Below, in pieces: positions 1-5,633 of a stretch of 8,431 nucleotides of DNA. The DNA lies in NCBI GenBank assembly GCA_022710245.1, contig JAKLHH010000269.1, forward strand, positions 1 through 8,431. Reading direction: 5' to 3'. This stretch comes from Myxococcota bacterium (GTDB lineage: Bacteria; Myxococcota; Polyangia; GCA-2747355; JAKLHH01). The stretch's first letter is position 1. Each line of letters opens with the position of its first letter. Made by a program: the position numbers and the translations under genes. Under the pieces are notes generated by a model that worked only from the letters and a program-made list of their open reading frames with translations, did not search any database and was not told the origin of the DNA.

Positions 1-642
1 GGGCGTGCCGCTGTCCGTGCCCGGCGTGGTGGGCGGGACGCCGGCGTCCGAGCCCGGGGTGGTCGGCGTGGTCGGCGTGGTCGGCGTCGTCGGCGTCGTC
101 GGCGTGGTCGGCGTCGAGCTGCCGCGATCGCAGGTGAGCAGGTTCTGCTCGTTATCGACGGTGCAGATCCAGACCGAGCCGCCTCCCGGCTTGTTGCTCG
201 GGTTCGGAGGCGTGCTCGCCGTGCAGGTCCACTCGCCGCCGCCCGTCTGCTTGCAGTCCCACCCGCCGCCGCCGCCCGACGGAGGCGTCGTGCTCCCCGG
301 CGGCGTCCAGCCCGGGGGCGGGTTGCCCTTGCAGACATAGGCCGAGGGGAGCCACGAGCAGGCCCAGCTGCCGCCGCCTGGCGGCACCGGCTTGTCCTGC
401 TCGCACTTCTTCGGGTTCTTGCTGCAGTCCCACAGGTTCGAGCAGGTGCAGACGTACGACTTGTCCGCGTCGCCGGTGCACTTCATCTCGGACTTGGTGC
501 AGCACTTGAGCGGGTCGGTGCACGCCCCGTACTTGTCCGTCGGGTCGAGCGCCCCCGTCGTGTCGTCGAGGCCAGCCTCGCCGAGGCAACCGGCGAAGCC
601 GAGAGTGAAGAGGGGGACCAGCACGAGCCTCGTGACCTTCAT
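1..642 (-). CDS. Cys-rich lipoprotein with WxC modules and a Thr-Pro linker (C-terminus beyond the window)
   Basis: Reading leftward from ATG 642-640 gives 214 codons open to the window edge, so the C-terminus is missing. A strong ribosome site (GGAGG, six bases before ATG) decides the start. Residues 1-18 are a signal peptide ending FAG-C19, a slightly atypical lipobox (Phe at -3), so a lipid-anchored envelope protein is inferred. Residues 41-80 hold eight cysteines (41, 47, 48, 55, 65, 67, 73, 80). Three modules of the form WxC-(x7-9)-[YWL]xC follow, at 93-104, 128-140 and 158-171, separated by Gly/Pro linkers. All 15 cysteines lie before a Thr-Pro-Thr tract (177-196). The even count outside C19 suggests disulphides. 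I recognise no family with a known function. Thr/Pro linkers followed by DAG-type segments are common in myxobacterial surface proteins, so a further domain probably lies outside the window. It is divergent from the M15-like peptidase gene. Confidence 0.82.
   Translation of the reverse strand, partial: MKVTRLVLVPLFTLGFAGCLGEAGLDDTTGALDPTDKYGACTDPLKCCTKSEMKCTGDADKSYVCTCSNLWDCSKNPKKCEQDKPVPPGGGSWACSWLPSAYVCKGNPPPGWTPPGSTTPPSGGGGGWDCKQTGGGEWTCTASTPPNPSNKPGGGSVWICTVDNEQNLLTCDRGSSTPTTPTTPTTPTTPTTPTTPGSDAGVPPTTPGTDSGTP
61..114. repeat. 9-bp in-frame tandem repeat coding the Thr-Pro-Thr linker
   Basis: Six head-to-tail copies of the 9-base unit SGTCGGCGT (four begin GGTC, two begin CGTC) lie in the lipoprotein gene. 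On the coding strand each encodes three residues of the TPT tract. Copy-number change would lengthen or shorten the linker without breaking the frame. The G/C choice at the variable base is synonymous (ACC/ACG Thr), so the protein repeat is kept while the DNA drifts slightly. Confidence 0.85.
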
Positions 643-673
643 TGAGAGCCTCCGTCTTGGCGACCGGTGTAGG

Positions 674-689
674 TGCATGAAGGGTGCCA
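674..689 (-). promoter_or_regulatory. Candidate sigma-54 (-24/-12) promoter of the Cys-rich lipoprotein gene
   Basis: On the minus strand the sequence reads TGGCAC-N5-ATGCA. GG and GC have the exact spacing of the sigma-54 consensus TGGCACG-N4-TTGCW; the base after CAC and the first T of TTGC differ. The predicted start of transcription is near 663. That leaves a leader of about 20 bases containing the GGAGG ribosome site, a fitting distance to ATG 642. Sigma-54 promoters are frequent in myxobacteria and need an enhancer-binding activator. No activator gene is in the window. Confidence 0.4.
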
Positions 690-694
690 CGGGT

Positions 695-713
695 CGCCGC
701 GCCTCCCGCGGCG
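695..713. repeat. Small GC hairpin in the divergent intergenic region
   Basis: A perfect 7-bp inverted repeat, CGCCGCG / CGCGGCG, with a 5-base loop CCTCC. It lies between the divergent lipoprotein and M15 peptidase genes, just upstream of the candidate sigma-54 promoter. There is no T-run, so it is not an intrinsic terminator. It could be an operator-like site or chance in GC-rich DNA. Confidence 0.3.
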
Positions 714-899
714 CGAACCCACACGAAACGCTGCCTCGCGGCTCGGGCGCGCGGCGAGGGCGCTCACCAGCTGTGGCTGCACGCCCCCAAGACGCGGCTC
801 GCGAGCGACGTGGTGGCCTGCATCACCTGGCCTCGGCGGGTGCCGCGGGTGCCTGTCAGCGCTGGACGCGCGGACGAAAGCTTGGTCTTATCGGGCCCC

Positions 900-2057
900 A
901 TGAGGCCGGCGCTCACCCTGCTCCTGGTCCTTCTCGGCGGGATCCGACCGAGCTGGGGAGAGCTCCCCCACCCCTCCCTGCGCTTCGCGGCGCCGGTCAG
1001 CCTGAGCGCTGTGCGGATCAGCGCGCTCCCCTGCCCCTCGGGAGAAGGCAAGTGCCTGAGCGCAGATCTCGCCGTCTCGCACCGCGCCGGGGCGCGCCTG
1101 CTCCACGAGGGCGCGAGCTACCTCCTCGACGCCGTCGGTGCAGAACGCATCGCCCTCGACTTCGGCGAGTACGCCGAGGTGGCGCTGCGCGAGATCCAGA
1201 ACGGCGTCGAGCGCGGCGTGGCCGAGCAGGCCGAGCTGCGCGAGCCGGGGCAGCGCTGCCTGCGCCGCCTGCTCCGCCGCCACGTCCACTACGAGGTCCT
1301 CCCCCACGTCTTCTTGCCGATGGAGATCGAGCTCGCGGTGAGCAAGCTCGCCGATCGGTTCTACCGCCTCGCCCGCCAGCCGCTCGTCATCACCAGCGGC
1401 CCGCGCACGCCGGAGTCGCAGGCGGCGGCGATGTACCTGAAGCTGATCCTCGGCGGCTCCGGCGCGCTCCGCCGGCAGTACCGCAAGACCGAGGCCGCCG
1501 CGGAGATCAAGAAGACCTACGATCAGTCGCGCAACAAGCGGCAGCGCCGCGCGTCCATCGTCGCCGCCATGGCCGCCACCATCCGCAAGCAGATGGCCGA
1601 GGGGATCTACATCTCGCCCCACCTGAAGGGCGCGGCGGTCGACCTGCGCAGCCGCGGCCTGGGCAAGAAGGGCCGCTGGGCGCTGCAGAAGGCAGTGGCG
1701 GCGTTCAAGGGGATGCGGCTGATCCAGGAGGAGAAGATCCCGCCGCACTTCCACCTCGAGATCAACGCGGGGGAGGAGCCCTCCTCGCAGCCCGCGGCCA
1801 GCACCACCACCACCGCGAAGACTCCCGCGGCGGCGAAGGCTCCAGCGGCGGCGAAGGCTCCAGCGGCCGCGAAGGCTCCCGCGGCCGCGAAGACTCCCGC
1901 GGCGAAGACTCCCGCTGCCGCGAAGGCTCCCGCGGCCGCGAAGGCTCCCGCTGCCGCGAAGGCTCCCGCGGCCGCGAAGGCTCCCGCGGCCGCGAAGACT
2001 CCCGCGGCCGCGAAGACTCCCGCGGCGGTGACGAAGGCTCGTCCGCCAGCGCGCTGA
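900..2057 (+). CDS. Secreted M15-family (zinc D-Ala-D-Ala carboxypeptidase-like) peptidase with Ala-Lys-Pro repeat tail
   Basis: A 385-residue protein. The ATG at 900 is chosen because it begins a clear Sec signal peptide (hydrophobic 5-14, likely cut after SWG at 20). An in-frame upstream ATG at 684 would bury that signal. Residues 163-174 read VITSGPRTPESQ, like the substrate-binding SGxR...Q segment of VanY/M15 peptidases. SPHLKGAAVD at 239-248 matches the SxHxxGxAxD zinc motif (H241, D248), and PPHFHLE at 281-287 gives the HxH pair (H283 likely catalytic, H285 the third zinc ligand). Family members cleave D-Ala ends or cross-links of peptidoglycan, so a periplasmic cell-wall role is inferred. 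Compared with compact M15 domains there is a basic insertion at about 185-235. Residues 306-376 are twelve AK[AT]PAA repeats, resembling histone H1/AlgP-type tails. No good Shine-Dalgarno sequence precedes the ATG. The gene converges on the next one with a 15-base gap. Confidence 0.78.
   Translation: MRPALTLLLVLLGGIRPSWGELPHPSLRFAAPVSLSAVRISALPCPSGEGKCLSADLAVSHRAGARLLHEGASYLLDAVGAERIALDFGEYAEVALREIQNGVERGVAEQAELREPGQRCLRRLLRRHVHYEVLPHVFLPMEIELAVSKLADRFYRLARQPLVITSGPRTPESQAAAMYLKLILGGSGALRRQYRKTEAAAEIKKTYDQSRNKRQRRASIVAAMAATIRKQMAEGIYISPHLKGAAVDLRSRGLGKKGRWALQKAVAAFKGMRLIQEEKIPPHFHLEINAGEEPSSQPAASTTTTAKTPAAAKAPAAAKAPAAAKAPAAAKTPAAKTPAAAKAPAAAKAPAAAKAPAAAKAPAAAKTPAAAKTPAAVTKARPPAR
1815..2027 (+). 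repeat. 18-bp tandem repeat coding the AK[AT]PAA tail
   Basis: Twelve units of six residues (AKAPAA or AKTPAA), 213 bases in all. The fifth unit is one Ala codon short. The order of T and A variants is T,A,A,A,T,T,A,A,A,A,T,T, which suggests expansion by unequal exchange of blocks. The core CGCGGCCGCG keeps all six frames free of stops, which explains the long spurious reading frames on both strands here. Confidence 0.9.
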
Positions 2058-2072
2058 CCTGGCGCGGGTCCG

Positions 2073-2471
2073 CTACTGCGGCGTCGGCGGCGGCGCCTCC
2101 GGCCGGTGCGGGATGCTCGGTACACGCGGCGCCGGGTAGTGCACCGACGGCGTGCCCGGCGGGATGACGCCCGGAGCTGCACCCGGGGCCGCGGCTCCGG
2201 GCTGGCTGGCCATGCACTCGCTGGCCGCCGTGCGGCCCGCGGGGCTGGTCAGCGTCTGCGCGACCTCCTTGATCCCCTTGCCCCAGAGGCAGCGGCAGTA
2301 GGCGTCAGGAGCCTTCACCGCCCCGCTCACCGCGAGGCAGCGCTCCATGAACTGGGGGCTCGGCGTCGCGTCGGCTCCGGTCGGCGCGCTGGTGTCGGTC
2401 TTGAAGTAGGTGCGCCACATGATCACGGAGAGGGCGCACACGAGCAGCAGGGAGATGAGCAAGGACTTCAT
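2073..2471 (-). CDS. Small membrane-anchored protein with YCRC motif and Pro-rich tail (hypothetical)
   Basis: A 132-residue protein. ATG 2471-2469 is preferred over an in-frame ATG nine codons upstream. It has AAGG seven bases before it, and it starts directly with a lysine and a hydrophobic segment (MKSLLISLLL, membrane span about 3-19). The rest should face the periplasm. After a Thr/Pro/Ser-rich spacer, residues 43-90 form a compact region with four cysteines (RCLAV, YCRCLWG, SECMAS), plausibly two disulphides. The last 40 residues are Pro/Ala/Gly-rich and probably disordered. I do not recognise the family. It converges on the M15-like peptidase gene and is divergent from the granule-type protein gene. 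A GATAAT box lies about 30 bases upstream. The signal segment, ribosome site and coherent composition support a real gene. Confidence 0.68.
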   Translation of the reverse strand: MKSLLISLLLVCALSVIMWRTYFKTDTSAPTGADATPSPQFMERCLAVSGAVKAPDAYCRCLWGKGIKEVAQTLTSPAGRTAASECMASQPGAAAPGAAPGVIPPGTPSVHYPAPRVPSIPHRPEAPPPTPQ

Positions 2472-2500
2472 CGCGACACCTTGGCCTCGTGCGTCCATCG

Positions 2501-2529
2501 ATTATCGCTGATCCACCTCTGGCAGACCA
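2501..2529 (-). promoter_or_regulatory. Candidate sigma-70 type promoter for the small membrane protein gene
   Basis: On the minus strand GATAAT (2506-2501) is a five-of-six -10 box. TGGTCT, 17 bases upstream, is a weak -35 (three of six). Predicted transcription start is near 2494, leaving a leader of about 23 bases that carries the AAGG ribosome site. This is the most A/T-rich spot in the divergent gap. Confidence 0.4.
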
Positions 2530-2552
2530 GCCGCCACCGACGAGCACGGAGC

Positions 2553-2581
2553 TTGACGCGCGGAGCCGCCCCGGTTATTCG
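2553..2581 (+). promoter_or_regulatory. Candidate promoter for the granule-protein / transglutaminase-like pair
   Basis: TTGACG (2553-2558, five of six to -35) is 17 bases from TATTCG (2576-2581, a weak -10). Predicted transcription start is about 2588-2590, at or next to the ATG at 2590. This fits a leaderless or nearly leaderless message, in keeping with the lack of a Shine-Dalgarno sequence. Confidence 0.35.
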
Positions 2582-2589
2582 TTGCTCCC

Positions 2590-2901
2590 ATGTTCGAGGA
2601 CTATCCCCACCAGCTCCCGCGCGAGGAGGCGCTCGCTCGCGCCCGCGCGCTGACCGAGTTCTGGGATCGCCGGCTGGGCACCCGCACCGAGTGGGACGGC
2701 TACCGCGGCCACATCAGCGGCCGCGTGCTCGGCTTCCGCGTCGCTGGCTCCGTCTCCGTCGAGGAGGACCACCTCCGCGGGACCCTCGAGGCCGGCCACC
2801 TGGGCGTCAAGCTCGGCGGGCGCCACTACCTCCTGCGCAAGCTCGCCGACTACCTCGACCCCTCGCGCAGCCTCGACGAGCTGCGAGCGAGGGTGCCATG
2901 A
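2590..2901 (+). CDS. Polyhydroxyalkanoate system / granule-region family-like protein
   Basis: A 103-residue protein. The order of segments fits the small polyhydroxyalkanoic-acid system family (PHA_gran_rgn type). HQLPREEALARARAL at 7-21 is an N-terminal helix after a His. WDGYRGHISGRVLGFRVAG at 35-53 is a strand pair, and VSVEEDHLRGTLEAGHLG at 55-72 is a second pair. A helix ending in LADYLDP at 85-91 completes it. There is no signal peptide, so it should be cytoplasmic. Family members are annotated by association with polyhydroxyalkanoate metabolism; their biochemical role is little known, and no phaC/phaP gene is present here. Its TGA overlaps the start of the next gene (ATGA), so translation is probably coupled. 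No ribosome site is visible before ATG 2590. Identification is from remembered family pattern; function remains inferred. Confidence 0.62.
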   Translation: MFEDYPHQLPREEALARARALTEFWDRRLGTRTEWDGYRGHISGRVLGFRVAGSVSVEEDHLRGTLEAGHLGVKLGGRHYLLRKLADYLDPSRSLDELRARVP

Positions 2902-3572
2902 GCCCGCTGCAGACGAGGACCAGGGCGCGCGCGCGCGGAACGGGCAAGGGCCGCCCGGCCGGGGCATGGACCGCGGCCGAGCGCGCCGTGCTCGACGGGC
3001 TCCGCAGCCCCGACCAGATCCAGGCCTTCCTCGACGGCGTCCCCTACAGCGCCGACCCCGTCTACCGCTCGCCGCGGAGCGTGCTCCGCGATCGCAAGGC
3101 GCACTGCTTCGACGGCGCGCTCTTCGCCGCCTGCGCGCTGCGGCGCCTCGGCCAGCGGCCGCGCCTGGTGGACCTGCGCGCGGTGCGCGACGACGACCAC
3201 GTGATCGCCGTCTTCGAGCGCGACGGCCACCTGGGCGCCATCGCGAAGTCGAACTTCGTCGGCATCCGCTTCCGCGAGCCGGTCTTTCGCACGGTGCGCG
3301 AGCTCGCGCTCTCCTACTTCGAGAGCTACTACAACGTCGAGGGCGAGAAGACCCTGCGCGAGTACTCGGCGCCGCTCGACCTCGGGCGCCTCGACGCCCT
3401 CGAGTGGATGACCAGCGACGAGCGCCTGGACGTCATCGCCGAGCGCCTGAACACCATCCGCCACCGCCCCATGCTGACCCCGAAGCTCGAGCGCGCGCTC
3501 TGCCGCGTCGACGAGCGGAGCTACCAGGCGGGCCTCCTCGGCGTGAACGAGGCGGGCCTCTACCGGCCCTGA
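2898..3572 (+). CDS. Transglutaminase-like (Cys-His) protein
   Basis: A 224-residue protein starting at the ATG that overlaps the previous stop (ATGA). The first 20 residues are basic and probably unstructured. The core resembles a papain-fold transglutaminase-like domain. HCFDGALFAACALRRLG at 69-85 puts the presumed nucleophile C70 at the start of a helix. DDDHVIAVF at 98-106 gives H101. AKSNF at 116-120 supplies N119 where many relatives use Asp. The segment FREPVFRTVRELALSYFESYYN (125-146) follows. Proteins with this Cys/His layout occur in diverse bacteria, usually as hypothetical proteins. Whether they act as proteases, acyltransferases or are inactive is unknown. There is no signal peptide. 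Tight coupling with the granule-type gene suggests a shared condition of expression, but no functional link is proven. Longer upstream in-frame reading has no sensible start and runs through neighbouring genes. Confidence 0.75.
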   Translation: MSPLQTRTRARARGTGKGRPAGAWTAAERAVLDGLRSPDQIQAFLDGVPYSADPVYRSPRSVLRDRKAHCFDGALFAACALRRLGQRPRLVDLRAVRDDDHVIAVFERDGHLGAIAKSNFVGIRFREPVFRTVRELALSYFESYYNVEGEKTLREYSAPLDLGRLDALEWMTSDERLDVIAERLNTIRHRPMLTPKLERALCRVDERSYQAGLLGVNEAGLYRP

Positions 3573-3601
3573 GCCGGCGCGCCATCCGCGCCTCCTGCTT
3601 C

Positions 3602-3610
3602 TGCTAGAAT
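3602..3610 (+). promoter_or_regulatory. Extended -10 promoter, probably giving a leaderless message
   Basis: TGCTAGAAT combines a TGn extension with TAGAAT (five of six to TATAAT). No -35 box is seen at the right spacing, as is allowed for extended -10 promoters. The expected start, seven bases downstream, is 3617, exactly the A of the ATG of the coiled-coil protein gene. Confidence 0.42.
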
Positions 3611-3616
3611 CGGCCC

Positions 3617-4300
3617 ATGTACCGCGATGAGCTGGAGGCGCTCCAGGCCCGGGCCCGCACCCTCGAGGCGGAGCTCAAGGCGGAGGAGCGGGGCAAGGAG
3701 GCGGTCCGGGCCGAGCTGAGCGCGGCGCGCGCGCGCATCGCCGAGCTGGAGCTGCAGCTCCGGCGCGGCGGGCCGCCTCGCGCGCGGCCGAGCCTGCCGA
3801 AGGTGGTGCTCCTCACCGGGGTCATCATCCTCGCCGGGGCCGGGCTCGCGATGGGGCTCCTCCTGGTGCGCGCCCCCCGGCGCGAGGACGATCGACGCCA
3901 GGCGCTCGCCGAGGCGCACCGCCAGGCCGAGCTCGCGCGCCGCCTCGTCGAGGAGCGCGAGCAGCGGCGGCGCCTCGCCGAGGAGGAGGCGCGCCGCGTG
4001 CCGGTCCCCCCGCCGCGCGCCGAGGATCTCTCGACGCAGCTCCACCACGTGCTCCGCCTGCACCAGCCTCTCTTCAGCGCCTGCTTCCGGCAGGCGCTCA
4101 AGCGGCGCCCGTCGCTCGGCGCGCTGCGGATGGAGGCCACGCTGAAGACCGACGCGAAGAGCGAGCTGAGCGAGGTGAGCCTGCAGGGCTGCCCGGACCC
4201 CAAGCTGAAGGCCTGCCTGGAGGGGGTGCTCCGGCGCTTCGAGCTCCACGAGGTCGGCGCGCGGACCTTCACGGTGCCGCTGCACTTCTCTCACCAGTGA
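3617..4300 (+). CDS. Coiled-coil single-pass membrane protein with AgmX/PglI (TonB-like) C-terminal domain
   Basis: A 227-residue protein. Residues 1-50 are an acidic/basic heptad-like coiled coil and 62-84 a membrane span. Residues 88-127 are a second Arg/Glu-rich coiled coil, followed by a Pro hinge (128-134). Residues 150-225 match the AgmX/PglI C-terminal pattern of myxobacteria: LFSACFRQALKRRPSLGALR at 152-171, then an ATLKTDAKSELSEVSL strand region, CPDPKLKACLEGVLRRFEL at 192-210, and a final TFTVPLHFS strand. C156, C192 and C200 are conserved-type positions. The domain is TonB-like and in myxobacteria occurs in gliding and adventurous-motility related proteins. Here the likely topology is N-terminus inside and TonB-like domain in the periplasm. 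The lack of a Shine-Dalgarno sequence and the extended -10 seven bases upstream favour leaderless translation from 3617. The stop is 39 bases before the lipoprotein ATG at 4340, suggesting co-transcription. Confidence 0.74.
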   Translation: MYRDELEALQARARTLEAELKAEERGKEAVRAELSAARARIAELELQLRRGGPPRARPSLPKVVLLTGVIILAGAGLAMGLLLVRAPRREDDRRQALAEAHRQAELARRLVEEREQRRRLAEEEARRVPVPPPRAEDLSTQLHHVLRLHQPLFSACFRQALKRRPSLGALRMEATLKTDAKSELSEVSLQGCPDPKLKACLEGVLRRFELHEVGARTFTVPLHFSHQ

Positions 4301-4339
4301 TTACCAGTGAGCCCGGAGGCGCGTGCAGAGATCGTCCGC

Positions 4340-5572
4340 ATGAGCTCGCCCTCGAGGCGGGCGACGGCCGTCACCCTGGCGTGGGCGCTCCCGCTCGTGC
4401 TCGCGCTCGCGACGGGCCTCGGCGGGTGCGAGGACCCGGCCCCGGAGTATGCCGGCGTGCCGGGCACCGTGGTCCGCTTCACGCTCGACGACTGGGTGCC
4501 CGCCGTGCAGGCCACGCGCGGCGGTGAGCCGCAGGTGCTCCTCGTCGACACCGGATCGCCGCTGACCTTCGTCACCCCGCCTCCTGCCGGCAGGGAGGCG
4601 GCGCCCCTCGAGGTCCTCGGCCTCACCTTCCCTGCGGCCGCCGTCGTGGCGCTCGAGCTCTTCCGCCCGACGGAGACGTGTCAGGCGCTGCCCGCGAACG
4701 GCCTCCTCGGCGGCAACCTCCTCGGCCTCTTCCGCCTCGGTCTCGACTACCGCGCGCGCGAGGCCGTGGTCTCCGAGGCCGCCGGGGCCGAGCCCCCCGT
4801 CTCCTCCGAGACCGCCGATCCCGTCACGCTCGCCGTGGAGATCGAGGGCGGCGGCACCGTCCCCACGGTGGTCGGGCCGGTGACCGCCGGGCCCACGCGC
4901 GTGCTGCTCCCGGTGACCGTCGAGGGCGTGCCGGCCACCGCGGTGCTGGACACCGGCGCCTCGCTGACCGTCCTCGGGCGCGACCTGCTGGGGCAGCTCC
5001 CGCCCGCGCGCCCGCGGCTCTGCTGCGATCTTGTCGCCACCGCCTACGGACGGGAGAAGACCGAGCTGACGCGCCTGCGCGAGCTGCGGCTGGGCGCGGC
5101 CGTGCTGCAGAACGTGCCGGCCATGATCACCAGCGAGTCGACCTTCTTGCGCCCCCTCTCCGAGGAGGTGGGCAGCAAGGTGGGACTGCTGATCGGCGGC
5201 AGCGCGCTCCGTCACTTCGCGGTCACGGTGGACTATCCGCGGCGCCGGGTCGTCCTCCGGCGCTTCCTGCGGCAGGACCACCTCCCCGCCGACGAGTACG
5301 TCGCGCCGGGGCTCAGCCTCTGCCCGGCGCGGAGCGGCGGCGGCTTCAGCGTCCTCGCGCCCTACGAGGGCACCGACGCCGCGCAGAAGGTGAAGAGCGG
5401 CGAGCGGCTGATCGCCGTCGAGGGCAAGAGCGTGGTCGGGCTCGACCTGGAGGCGCTGCGCGCCCTCTGGCGCCAGGCCGGCGAGGGGGCGTACGTCACG
5501 CTGCGCTTCGCCGGCCCGCCCGAGACCGAGCAGTCGGTGCGGGTCGAGCGGCTGCTCGCGGATCTCCTCTGA
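4340..5572 (+). CDS. Lipid-anchored double retropepsin-like aspartic protease with C-terminal PDZ domain
   Basis: A 410-residue protein from ATG 4340. An in-frame GTG at 4307 has no ribosome site and would only lengthen the signal's n-region. Signal peptide 1-29 ends LGG-C30, a canonical lipobox. Two retropepsin-like domains follow. In the first, LLVDTGSPLTFV has catalytic-type D70-T-G72, with NGLLGGNLLGLFRLGLDY (120-137) as the hydrophobic-Gly partner motif. In the second, AVLDTGASLTVL has D204-T-G206, with VGLLIGGSALRHFAVTVDY (281-299). Residues about 335-392 form a PDZ-like domain (GERLIAVEGKSVVGLDLEAL). The two DTG motifs could form the two-Asp site of aspartic proteases within one chain, unlike dimeric retropepsins. 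Such Asp_protease_2/PDZ proteins are known from genomes but poorly characterised. Predicted location is the periplasm or outer membrane, so envelope proteolysis is inferred. It converges on the lyase gene with 61 bases between stops. Confidence 0.83.
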   Translation: MSSPSRRATAVTLAWALPLVLALATGLGGCEDPAPEYAGVPGTVVRFTLDDWVPAVQATRGGEPQVLLVDTGSPLTFVTPPPAGREAAPLEVLGLTFPAAAVVALELFRPTETCQALPANGLLGGNLLGLFRLGLDYRAREAVVSEAAGAEPPVSSETADPVTLAVEIEGGGTVPTVVGPVTAGPTRVLLPVTVEGVPATAVLDTGASLTVLGRDLLGQLPPARPRLCCDLVATAYGREKTELTRLRELRLGAAVLQNVPAMITSESTFLRPLSEEVGSKVGLLIGGSALRHFAVTVDYPRRRVVLRRFLRQDHLPADEYVAPGLSLCPARSGGGFSVLAPYEGTDAAQKVKSGERLIAVEGKSVVGLDLEALRALWRQAGEGAYVTLRFAGPPETEQSVRVERLLADLL

Positions 5573-5582
5573 GCTCGGGCGC

Positions 5583-5632
5583 GGGCGAAGACGGAGAGGG
5601 GGGCGAAGGGGGGCGAAGACGGAGCGCGGGGG
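5583..5632. repeat. G-rich direct repeats in the convergent gap
   Basis: The 14-base unit GGGCGAAGACGGAG occurs at 5583-5596 and 5611-5624, with a shortened copy (GGGCGAAGG) at 5601-5609. Four G-runs of three to six bases lie within 50 bases, so a G-quadruplex on the plus strand is possible, though two loops are long. No T-run terminator is present between the two converging genes. Confidence 0.6.
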
Positions 5633-5633
5633 A

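Noticed and set aside
61..114. Tandem 9-mers as a CRISPR or iteron array
   Set aside because: There are no spacers, and the repeats are in frame and encode a regular Thr-Pro linker.
684..899. Upstream ATG extension of the M15-like peptidase
   Set aside because: It would put 72 residues before an obvious signal peptide; the extension is Arg/Ala-rich and non-coding in character.
392..2167. Long plus-strand frame with Arg/Ser/Gly-rich product across the lipoprotein and M15 genes
   Set aside because: Out-of-frame shadow kept open by GC richness and the 18-bp repeats; the composition is implausible and it spans the divergent promoter region.
4291..4310. Ten-base near-direct repeat TCACCAGTGA/TTACCAGTGA at a gene junction
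   Set aside because: Short, includes a stop codon, and shows no further structure; probably a trivial duplication.
4307..4339. GTG start eleven codons upstream for the aspartic protease lipoprotein
   Set aside because: No ribosome site, and the ATG at 4340 gives a standard short n-region and lipobox; it cannot be excluded entirely.
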